From Rubellimicrobium roseum (GTDB lineage: Bacteria > Pseudomonadota > Alphaproteobacteria > Rhodobacterales > Rhodobacteraceae), in contig NZ_VDFV01000033.1 of assembly GCF_006152145.1 (NCBI RefSeq), positions 1-42,954 of the forward strand: a stretch of 42,954 nucleotides of DNA, written 5' to 3'. Under the pieces are notes generated by a model that was given only the letters and a program-made list of their open reading frames with translations, ran no database searches and was not told where the DNA came from. Both the position numbers and the translations under genes were made by a program. This document shows, one piece after another, positions 16,100 through 23,319 of this stretch (within the stretch, counting starts at the first letter, position 1; each line of letters opens with the position of its first letter).

Positions 16100-16825
16100 T
16101 TACCCCCTGAGGATGTCGGTGAGAACTTCGCTGCACTCCACGACCGCTTCCTCGAAGCGGCGCGCTTGCGAGCGCTGGAGCGGGTCCGCGTGGTTGCGGT
16201 AGCTGGCGACCAGGTCGCCCAGGAAGCCCTGCTCGTCCATTTCCACGTAGGCGGTCCGCTCCTGGACGACGATGCCGACGAGCGGAAACCGCTTGATCGC
16301 CTCCTGCAGCATCCGCTGGTGGACCTTGGTGGCCTTGGCCTGCGCCGGAAACCGGGTGAGGAGGACGTTGTGGGTCGGGAGACGGTCCGGCTCCGCGACG
16401 CGGCCCCGGAGGCGCTTGAACCAGTCCACGGTCTGGGCGCAGACGGCCATGTCGGCGTCCGAGGGCAGGACCGGCGTCACCAGATGATCGGCCACCATCG
16501 CGATCTCGTCAGACCATTCCGTGCCCGATCCGGCGGTGTCGATGAACACGAGGTCGGTCTGGCCGGCCTCCTGCGCCGCGATGATGGTGTCCTCGAGATC
16601 GGTGCTGGTGGTGGCGCCATAGAAGCTGACGCCGGACGGGACGGCGCCGCGCGCCTGGAGCTTGCGGAACCACAGGGTGACGTCGCCCTGCGGGTCGGTG
16701 TCGATCACGAGAACGGTTCGACCGCTGGACAGGGCGGCCGAGGACAGGGCCTTCACGAGCGACGACTTCCCGCAGCCGCCCTTGCGCGCCATCAGCGCCA
16801 CCACCTTCATGTCTGCGTTCGCCAT
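16100..16825 (-). CDS. virC1: ParA-family ATPase, VirC1-like
   Basis: 241 aa, close to Agrobacterium VirC1 (231 aa). The deviant Walker A is ARKGGCGKSSLVKAL, with VLVIDTDPQGDVTLW (switch) and LVFIDTAGSGTEW. VirC1 proteins bring the relaxosome to the pole and to the coupling protein. A role as the plasmid ParA is also possible, since no other parA is seen. The start is ATG 16825; ATG 16810 is an alternative. The gene is divergent from mobC-virD2-virD4, and its upstream side begins 48 bp before the heptanucleotide array. Confidence 0.85.
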   Translation of the reverse strand: MANADMKVVALMARKGGCGKSSLVKALSSAALSSGRTVLVIDTDPQGDVTLWFRKLQARGAVPSGVSFYGATTSTDLEDTIIAAQEAGQTDLVFIDTAGSGTEWSDEIAMVADHLVTPVLPSDADMAVCAQTVDWFKRLRGRVAEPDRLPTHNVLLTRFPAQAKATKVHQRMLQEAIKRFPLVGIVVQERTAYVEMDEQGFLGDLVASYRNHADPLQRSQARRFEEAVVECSEVLTDILRG

Positions 16826-16873
16826 ACCTGTCGTCCTGCTCCTTGCCTTGCCGATCCGCGCCGGCTTGATGGA

Positions 16874-17265
16874 TCCTCTGTAATCCGTCGTCCGTCCTCC
16901 TGCATCGCTGATCGCTCGTCCGCTGCCGTTCGTCGGTCGTCTGTCGTAAGCCTACAACGATCCGGCGTCCGTCGTCCGCAGGCCGTGGTCCGCCATCCAG
17001 CGTCAGCAATCCACCGTCTGTCGTCCGTCATCTGTGATCTTTCGTAGTTCTACCATCGTCTGTGGGCTGTGTTCGCCGCCCTACTGTCGATGATCGTTCA
17101 TCCGTCGACGGGTGTCCGTCGAACTTTATCGACGAACCGCCGTCCGTCATCAGCCGTCCGCCATCCTTCATCAATGATCCGTCGCCTCTGGTCCACCATC
17201 TGCCGTCCGTCGTCAAGCGTCGCGCGTCTGGCGTCCATCGTCCACCATCTCGCGTCCGCTATCCG
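16874..17265. repeat. Array of 56 in-phase degenerate 7-bp repeats
   Basis: Cutting the + strand every 7 bases from 16874 gives 56 heptads with consensus (T/C/G)-C-(G/A)-T-C-C-G and no register break over 392 bp. By hand count 44 of 56 have TC at positions 4-5. Exact copies include TCGTCCG (16888, 16916, 16972, 17021), CCGTCCG (17140, 17154, 17203) and GCGTCCG (16965, 17252). It fills most of the interval between divergent virC1 and mobC. Three heptads (21 bp) make two helical turns, so regular protein binding on one face is possible. Overdrive-like or centromere-like function is inference. Confidence 0.85.
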
Positions 17266-17322
17266 TCAAAGTTGGGCGGCGCGGGCCGCGCCGGGGCGGT
17301 CCGAGAGCCCGCCCGATAATGT

Positions 17323-17370
17323 CTACCGTCGACCTCCGCGCCGCTTGTGCGACGAGTCGCTCGACGGTAG
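17323..17370. other. Candidate oriT core: perfect inverted repeat
   Basis: CTACCGTCGA (17323-17332) and TCGACGGTAG (17361-17370) are perfect 10-bp arms. The 28-bp spacer contains a second hairpin, GCGAC-GA-GTCGC. The repeat ends 39 bp before the mobC ATG, where relaxosome accessory proteins usually bind oriT and repress their own gene. No exact ATCCTG-type nick site of the RP4/Ti family was found nearby, so the nick position is unassigned. Confidence 0.5.
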
Positions 17371-17408
17371 GGTTAGATGGCGGGAAATAGGGATGTTAAC
17401 TTTACACC

Positions 17409-18005
17409 ATGGCCTCCGCCGCGCCTTCCGCCTCCCCCCGACGCCGCCTGACCCAGGGCCAACGGCTTGAGATCGCACGCGAGCGGGCGAAGGGTGTGGA
17501 GGCGAAGGACCTGGCGGCCCGGTTCGGGGTCAGCCGTCAAACCATTCACGCCGTGGTTCGGGAGCTGCGCGACGCGCCGTCCTTCCAGGGCCGAGGCACC
17601 TCCGTGCTGGGCCTGCGGGTGACGGACCAGGAGGCGCGGGACTTCGAGGCAGCGGTCGGCCGGCTCGGGCTCTCCAAGACAGAGGCCCTGCGGCGGCTGA
17701 TGCGGTCGGCGGTCCCGCTTCTCGCCCCCGACGACGAGGTGGCGGCCCGGCTCAAGCAGCTCGGCGCCGAGATCAACCGCGTCGGCGGCAACCTCAACCA
17801 ACTGTCCCGGGCCTGCAACGAGGCCCGCCTGAGAGGGGAGCCCCTTCCCTATACGGCGCAGTCCCACGCCGAGGTGCGGGCAGCCATCGCCGTCGTGTTC
17901 GAGGCCGTGGCCCAGGTCGGGCAACTGGCGCGCGGGCAGCGGCGGCAGCTCGACGTGGTGGTGGCGGGCGTGCTGCAAGACGAGGGCGGCGGTGAGCCCG
18001 CGTAG
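17409..18005 (+). CDS. MobC/VirD1-like relaxosome accessory protein with added HTH
   Basis: 198 aa. Residues about 13-52 (LTQGQRLEIARERAKGVEAK, DLAARFGVSRQTIHAVVREL) are a helix-turn-helix of the transposase/resolvase type. The rest resembles MobC/VirD1: GLRVTDQEARDFEAAVGRLG, SKTEALRRLMRSAV, and the hallmark AEINRVGGNLNQLSRACNEA. It would bind oriT and help VirD2 nick. The HTH fusion is unusual and may link oriT binding to regulation or to the adjacent repeat array. The stop lies inside the virD2 start region (14-bp overlap). Confidence 0.85.
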   Translation: MASAAPSASPRRRLTQGQRLEIARERAKGVEAKDLAARFGVSRQTIHAVVRELRDAPSFQGRGTSVLGLRVTDQEARDFEAAVGRLGLSKTEALRRLMRSAVPLLAPDDEVAARLKQLGAEINRVGGNLNQLSRACNEARLRGEPLPYTAQSHAEVRAAIAVVFEAVAQVGQLARGQRRQLDVVVAGVLQDEGGGEPA

Positions 18006-19941
18006 CCTCGGGCCGGCGGCCGCGCTTCTCGAGGAGGGCTGGAGCCGCAACCGGGGCAGGGGAGGGGGGGCGTCACCGCCCCGGTCCAAGGGGCCCGGAG
18101 CGTCCCTGGGCCGGGCGGGGCAGATGGCGCGGGCGGCCACCGGCGCCCGTGCGGCGGTGTTCAAGGCGATCCGCCACGGCGGGTGCCACAGCCGCACGGA
18201 GCTCGCGCGCCAGATCGCCTATGTCGGCACCAAGTCGAGCCATGTCTTCGACGCCCAGGGTGCCTATGACGGCCAGCGCGTCCTCACGCCCGCGCAGGTC
18301 CGGGAGGTGACGGAGCGGTTTGCCCGGACCTGGGATCCCGCGCGGCCGACCAAGCTCGGGCACACGTCGCACCTCCTGTTGTCCTTCCCCATCGGCACGA
18401 AAGCTCACGCGGTGCGGGAGGTGACGCGCGGCGTCGTGGAGCAGTTCTTCCAAGGGGACGGCGCGCAGTTCGACTACCTCGTGGCCGTCCACGAGGATCG
18501 GGCGCACACCCACGCCCATGTCATCCTCAACCGCCACAGCCCCGATGGCGAGATGTTCTATCTGCGGTCGGGTCACCACTTCAGCTACGAGCTGTTCCGT
18601 GAGGCGATGGTGGCGCATGGCGAGCGCCATGGCGTGCGCCTGGAGGCCACGCGGCGGCTCGACCGGGGCCTCGTGACGTATGATGCGCGCTCCACGGAGG
18701 TCCGGCAGGCCCGCGCGGCCGGGCTGGACACATCCGAGCGTCCCCGGCTCGGGCGTGATCTGGAGCACGCCCGCCGGCACATCGCTCTGGCTGCCTCGAC
18801 CTACCAGGGGCTGGCGGGTCTCGCGAGCGGTCTGGGCTTCGAGCGGGTGAGCCAGGCTCTCCAGCGGGCGAGCCTGACGCTCGCCCGCAACGGCGTCGTC
18901 CTACCAACACGGGAGATCGAGATGGCTGACACACAGGGCTCGTTCGACGGCCTCCTCCGGGAGTTCGGACGAAACGTGCAGGCCTTGGAGGAGCGCATCG
19001 CCACCGCGTCTCCCCCGCAGAGGCCCCGCCTGGAGCGGGGGCTCACGGACGCGCTGGCGCAGGTCGCCGCCCTCAACCCCCTGGGGGAGCGCAGCGCCTC
19101 GCTTCGGGAGGCGCCCAGCCCCTTCGGGGTCTACAGCCAGGCGCGCATCGCGCGGGACGCGCTCGACCGCCTCGACGATCCGCCCGTCCGGGCGGCGGTG
19201 GATGCCGCGGTGCGCGGCACGGGGCTCTCGGCCAGCGAGATCCTGGCGCGGGTGAAGGTGGGGGCGGACCGCGCGGCGCTGGAGGACCACTGGCACGCGA
19301 GCGACCTGCAGGCCGTGGCGGCCTCCGATGGCGCGCGCGCGCCGGGGTCCGACCGGCCTAGGGAGCTGACGGGGCCGGCCAAGGAGCAGGCGCTGGACCG
19401 CCTCGACGAGGTCTATGACCGGATCGAGACCGTGCTGCAGAATGTGGGGGTGCTGCGGGAGGCCCGCGTGGCGGACGAGGTCCGCGAGCGCGCCGAGGCG
19501 GTCGTGACCCGCAGCCTCCCCTCGGCCGCCCTCGACGTTCCCGCGCCGCGGGCCGACACGCGCGCCGGGATCGCGGACGAGACCGGGCGGACGGCGCGCC
19601 ATCCCCTGATCGCCGCCACCGCCCTGCGGCTGCGCGACCAGGCCGCGCCGGAGACCGCCTTCCGCGACGGGACCCAGGCCCAAGTCTTCCACGCCGCGCT
19701 CGAGCGCGCGCTGGCGCCCGAGGAGTTGCGGCGGCTGCGCCAGGGGGATGAGACGGCCCTCGCCCGCCTCGCGGGCGACCGGCTGGAGCGGCTGGCTCTC
19801 GCCAAGGCCTATCTGGAGAGCGACGCGGCCACGCGGAACAGCCCCGCCCATCTTCGCGTGCTCAAGCAGATCGTGAGCGATCAGGTGGACGAACGCCGCC
19901 TGGCCCGAGGCCACGAGGAGGAGGGACCCACGCATGGCTAG
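17992..19941 (+). CDS. virD2: VirD2-type relaxase
   Basis: 649 aa; nicks oriT, stays bound to the 5' end and pilots the strand. GTG 17992 overlaps the mobC end; MARAATGARAAVFKAI at 18124 is an alternative start matching where the conserved domain begins. Likely catalytic Tyr77 is in RQIAYVGTKSS. The metal-binding motif HEDRAHTHAHVILNR (H167, H174, H176) is complete. The C-terminal 350 residues are helical and charged and probably carry the secretion signal for VirD4 (ending RRLARGHEEEGPTHG). The stop overlaps the virD4 start by 8 bp. Confidence 0.9.
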   Translation: MSPRSLGPAAALLEEGWSRNRGRGGGASPPRSKGPGASLGRAGQMARAATGARAAVFKAIRHGGCHSRTELARQIAYVGTKSSHVFDAQGAYDGQRVLTPAQVREVTERFARTWDPARPTKLGHTSHLLLSFPIGTKAHAVREVTRGVVEQFFQGDGAQFDYLVAVHEDRAHTHAHVILNRHSPDGEMFYLRSGHHFSYELFREAMVAHGERHGVRLEATRRLDRGLVTYDARSTEVRQARAAGLDTSERPRLGRDLEHARRHIALAASTYQGLAGLASGLGFERVSQALQRASLTLARNGVVLPTREIEMADTQGSFDGLLREFGRNVQALEERIATASPPQRPRLERGLTDALAQVAALNPLGERSASLREAPSPFGVYSQARIARDALDRLDDPPVRAAVDAAVRGTGLSASEILARVKVGADRAALEDHWHASDLQAVAASDGARAPGSDRPRELTGPAKEQALDRLDEVYDRIETVLQNVGVLREARVADEVRERAEAVVTRSLPSAALDVPAPRADTRAGIADETGRTARHPLIAATALRLRDQAAPETAFRDGTQAQVFHAALERALAPEELRRLRQGDETALARLAGDRLERLALAKAYLESDAATRNSPAHLRVLKQIVSDQVDERRLARGHEEEGPTHG

Positions 19942-22432
19942 CGCCCGCACCCTCCCGGCCGCCCTGGCCCTCGCCGCGTTCGGCGCGACTGGGGGTTACG
20001 TCCTCGCCAACGCCTACGTCACCGTCCGCTTCGGGGGCTCGCCCACCCATTTCGCTCCTCTGTTCCTGGCCCGCAACGTGCTCCCGATCTATGAGCGCGC
20101 GCCCCGGGAGTTCTGGACGGCGGTCGCCATTCTCGCGGCCTCGGTCCTGACGGCCCTGGCGCTCTTCGCGCTTCCCGCCCTCCTGACCGCCACCCGCCGG
20201 TTCCGCGAGGACGCCGTACGCGCCCGGCAGAGCGGCATCTCCACGGACTCGACGGGCCGCTTCATGGCGGGCGGCTTGGTCTTCGCCCTTTTCGGCGGCG
20301 TCGTGGGCTACGTCGCGGCCTCCGCCTACCTCACCGTCCGCTTCGGGGGCTCGCTCGAGCGCATCGACTTCGGCTACCTCGCCCGCCACGTGGTCCCGCT
20401 CTACCGCCAGGCGCCCCAGGAGTTCCGGGTGGCGGCCCTCCTCGTCGGCGCCGGCGTCCTTGCCCCCTTGGGGATGATGACCATGCTGACCCTCAACGAA
20501 CGGCTCACCACCTTCGGCGTCACCCACTGGCAGAGCCGCCGCGAGATCCGCCGGAACGGGTTCCTGACCGAGCCCGGCCACGGCTTCGTCCTGGCCAAGC
20601 TCGGCGCTCCCGAGACCAAGGAGCCGTTCCTGGTGTCGCGGGACTTCCCGCACGCCCTCATGATCGCCCCCACGGGCCGGGGGAAGGGGGTGGGCTTCGT
20701 GACGCCCAACCTCCTTCTCTTCAAGGGCTCGGTCGTGGTGCTCGACGTAAAAGGCGAGAACTTCGAGAACACCGCCCGGAACCGGGCGGCGATGGGGGAC
20801 CGCGTCATCCGCGTGGCGCCGCTGGACTGGACTGGCCGCACGCACCGCTACAACCCGCTCCAGCGTATCCACGAGCTGCCGCATCCCGATCAGCGCATGC
20901 TGGCGCTGCAGAAGACGGCGCGCCTGTTCCTGCAGTCCACCGAGAGCACGCAAGGGCTCCTGCAAGGCGGGATCGACATCTTTGTGGCCTGCGGCCTTCT
21001 GGCCTTCGAGCAGGGCCGGCCGACCATCGGTGCCATCTACGATCTCGCGACGGGGGGCGGCAACAAGCAGAAGGCCTACGCCGAGCTGGCCTGTCAGGTG
21101 ACCTACGAGCCTGCGCGCCGGATGCTCGCGAACCTGGCGTCCATCAACGACAAGACCCTGACCTCCTACCTGTCCGTTCTCCTGACCTCGGGCCTGGGCC
21201 TATGGGCGAACCCGGCCATCCACGCCGTGACCAGCCGGTCGGACTTCTCGTTCAGCCAGATCCGGCGCAAGCCCCATGCCATCTACTTCGAGGTGCCGCC
21301 CGACGACATCGAGACGCTCGCGCCCCTGGCGCGGCTGTTCTTCTCGGACCTAATCGCCTCGCTCCAATCCCATCGGCCCGGTGCGGACGAGCCCGGGAAG
21401 GTCATGATCGTGCTCGACGAGTTCGACCGCTTGGGGCGGATGCCGATCGTGGCGGAGTCCATCAAGACGCTGCGCGGCTATGGCGCGCATCTGGCGATCG
21501 TCACCCAGAGCATTCCGGCGCTCGACGAGCTTTACGGCGAGAACGTGCGGCTGTCGCTTCAGGCCGGGGCCGGGGTGAAGCTCTACTTCACCCCGTCCGA
21601 CGCCAAGACCGTCGGGGAGGTGAGCGCCACGCTTGGCAAGACCACGCGACGGGTCATCTCGAAGTCGCGTCCCCTGGGCCTGAGCCCCCTGCGCGCCCGC
21701 ACGGTGAGCGAGCGGACGGAGGAGGCCCCGCTCATGTCCGAGGACCAGGTCCGCCGGATGCCCCTCGGCGACGTGATCCTCGCCATCGACGCGCAGATGC
21801 CGATCCGGGCGCAACGCCTCGTGTTCCACGAGGACCTGATCCTCCGAGCCGTCTTTGACGCGCAAGCGGGCGAGCTGCCTTATCCCCCCGCGCTCCCCAA
21901 GGCCGCGCCGGCGTTGCCGGCCCTTCCCGCACCCGAGGACGCCGGTCCGCCCGCGTTGCCCCGTCCGGCGGAACCGACGGAGCCAGGGCCTGGCGCCGTC
22001 GCGCCGGCCCGAGACGAGGCCGAGCCTCCTGCACCTGTGCGGCTGGTGCCGTCCGCTCGCCGGGTGGCCGTGACGGAGGCGCGACCCGTTTCCGCCATTC
22101 AGCCGCTCGAGGCCGTGGTGAGGACGGAGGATGCGGCGGCCCTGCGCCAGGCCATTCGGCGGATCGAAGGGCTGCTTGCCACGCCGGACGCGATTCTCCG
22201 CCCCCGTCGGGCGCGGACCAAGACCCGGAAGCTGGTCGTGTCCGCGCGCCGCGCGAGCATCGGACAGGCCAAGACGGTCCTGTTCATCCAGCCCAGCGAC
22301 CTGTCCGGGACGCCGGAGGACGAGGCCGCCCTTCGGCGCGCCAACGCGCAGGTCATCCGGCTCGAGGATCTGGTGACCGACGAGGCAGATGAGGCGGACG
22401 ATCCCCCCACCCAAGAGGGGCCAGACGTGTAG
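19934..22432 (+). CDS. virD4: VirD4-type coupling protein with duplicated membrane anchor
   Basis: 832 aa; inner-membrane ATPase that delivers the relaxosome to the VirB pore. Walker A is APTGRGKG (245-252), Walker B is VMIVLDEFDRLG (about 490-501), followed by the TQSIPALDELYG motif. Residues about 8-83 and 110-185 are two copies of the same TM-periplasmic-TM unit: both contain AY(V/L)TVRFGGS, a LAR(N/H)V(L/V)P(I/L)Y segment and AP(R/Q)EF before the second helix. This gives four predicted membrane segments instead of two. The C-terminal 200 residues are Pro-rich, then basic and acidic. Confidence 0.92.
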   Translation: MASARTLPAALALAAFGATGGYVLANAYVTVRFGGSPTHFAPLFLARNVLPIYERAPREFWTAVAILAASVLTALALFALPALLTATRRFREDAVRARQSGISTDSTGRFMAGGLVFALFGGVVGYVAASAYLTVRFGGSLERIDFGYLARHVVPLYRQAPQEFRVAALLVGAGVLAPLGMMTMLTLNERLTTFGVTHWQSRREIRRNGFLTEPGHGFVLAKLGAPETKEPFLVSRDFPHALMIAPTGRGKGVGFVTPNLLLFKGSVVVLDVKGENFENTARNRAAMGDRVIRVAPLDWTGRTHRYNPLQRIHELPHPDQRMLALQKTARLFLQSTESTQGLLQGGIDIFVACGLLAFEQGRPTIGAIYDLATGGGNKQKAYAELACQVTYEPARRMLANLASINDKTLTSYLSVLLTSGLGLWANPAIHAVTSRSDFSFSQIRRKPHAIYFEVPPDDIETLAPLARLFFSDLIASLQSHRPGADEPGKVMIVLDEFDRLGRMPIVAESIKTLRGYGAHLAIVTQSIPALDELYGENVRLSLQAGAGVKLYFTPSDAKTVGEVSATLGKTTRRVISKSRPLGLSPLRARTVSERTEEAPLMSEDQVRRMPLGDVILAIDAQMPIRAQRLVFHEDLILRAVFDAQAGELPYPPALPKAAPALPALPAPEDAGPPALPRPAEPTEPGPGAVAPARDEAEPPAPVRLVPSARRVAVTEARPVSAIQPLEAVVRTEDAAALRQAIRRIEGLLATPDAILRPRRARTKTRKLVVSARRASIGQAKTVLFIQPSDLSGTPEDEAALRRANAQVIRLEDLVTDEADEADDPPTQEGPDV

Positions 22433-22459
22433 GAGGAGGGCGCGTGTCGGGGCCGCCGA

Positions 22460-22771
22460 TCAGCCGCCCAGGTCCTCGCGGAAGCGGTCCATCTGGTGCA
22501 TGGCCTCGTGCAGGATGGTGACGATGCCGATGTCGCCGTTCGACAGCCGGCGCCAGTAGACGACATGGTGCCCCTGCCGGAGATAGAAACCCTCGACGCC
22601 GAACTCGGCCGGGATCGGCCGTGAGATCACGCCATGGCTCTCGATCTTGTCGAAGGCGGCGAAAAGGTCGGTGATGTACCGCTCCGCCTGAGCCGCGCCC
22701 CAGCGGTCGCGGGTGTAACGGTAGATCTCGTCGAGCCGCAGCGAGGCGGCCTCCTGGACGCGAACGGGCAC
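22460..22771 (-). CDS. parE: ParE/RelE-family toxin
   Basis: 103-aa toxin; ParE members poison gyrase and RelE members cleave mRNA. Family features are VRVQEAASLRLDEIYRYTRD, ITDLFAAFDKI and the C-terminal HHVVYWRRLSNGDIGIVTIL followed by HEAMHQ, typical of ParE. It starts at GTG 22771, 5 bp after the antitoxin stop. It is convergent with virD4 (27-bp gap). Confidence 0.88.
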   Translation of the reverse strand: MPVRVQEAASLRLDEIYRYTRDRWGAAQAERYITDLFAAFDKIESHGVISRPIPAEFGVEGFYLRQGHHVVYWRRLSNGDIGIVTILHEAMHQMDRFREDLGG

Positions 22772-22776
22772 CTCGG

Positions 22777-23031
22777 TCAGCCCTGGTTCCGGGCGATCAC
22801 CTCGGCCGCGGTCAGGGGGCGATAGCTGTCCTCGGGAGCCGCGAAGGCGCGCGCGAGTTCCGCCTTGAGGCGGTCGAACGCTTCCCGCTCCACCCGCTCC
22901 TTGTCGCGCCGGATCAGGTCGCGCAGGTACTCGCTGGTGGTCTCGTAGGCCCCGTGCTCGCCCACGTTGGAGGCCACGAACTCGCTCAGAGCTCCGCTCA
23001 GGCGCACGGTCATGGTGGTGGTGTGGGGCAT
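22777..23031 (-). CDS. parD: ParD-like ribbon-helix-helix antitoxin
   Basis: 84-aa antitoxin. The N-terminal strand TTTMTVRLSGALSEFV and helices ASNVGEHGAYETTSEYLRDL make an RHH domain of ParD/CopG type; the acidic C-terminal half (EDSYRPLTAAEVIARNQG) should bind the toxin. ATG 23031 has GGAG 5-8 bp upstream. An inverted repeat 16 bp upstream is the probable autoregulatory operator. Confidence 0.87.
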   Translation of the reverse strand: MPHTTTMTVRLSGALSEFVASNVGEHGAYETTSEYLRDLIRRDKERVEREAFDRLKAELARAFAAPEDSYRPLTAAEVIARNQG

Positions 23032-23046
23032 GAGGGCTCCTCCGCG

Positions 23047-23079
23047 TCTGTCTTCAATATGATCAACAATGAAGACAGA
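23047..23079. promoter_or_regulatory. Inverted-repeat operator of parDE
   Basis: TCTGTCTTCA (23047-23056) and TGAAGACAGA (23070-23079) are perfect 10-bp arms around a 13-bp AT-rich centre, directly upstream of parD. The spacing and position fit dimer-of-dimers RHH binding and autorepression. Confidence 0.7.
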
Positions 23080-23319
23080 GACAAGGTCGCGCCGGGAGCT
23101 GACCGACTCGGGCGGCGCTGGTCCTCATCGGACGAAGCCTTGATAGCCTGACGGCGGGACAAAAGGCCGCTCGCCGCTGGAGCAGCTCCCTGCGATGATG
23201 ACACCTCGCAGGAAGCAGGCCGAAGCGTGGGACAGTCCGGGGCCTCAAGGATTGTCCTCTCCCCCCGTTGCCGGGCGGCTGCGGGACCCCTTGACCCCCC
23301 GTTCTTGCCCGACAGGAGC

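Noticed and set aside
16874-17265. CRISPR array interpretation of the repeats
   Set aside because: Units are 7 bp and contiguous, without spacers; no cas genes.
17252-17275. CTATCCGTCAAAG as a Ti/RP4-type nick site
   Set aside because: The core differs from ATCCTG at essential bases and is simply the last heptad of the array.
16807-17470. Several short frames over the heptad array with repetitive translations (TDDRR and VHH-like repeats)
   Set aside because: A 7-bp repeat keeps all frames open and yields heptapeptide-periodic translations automatically; no start signals or homology.
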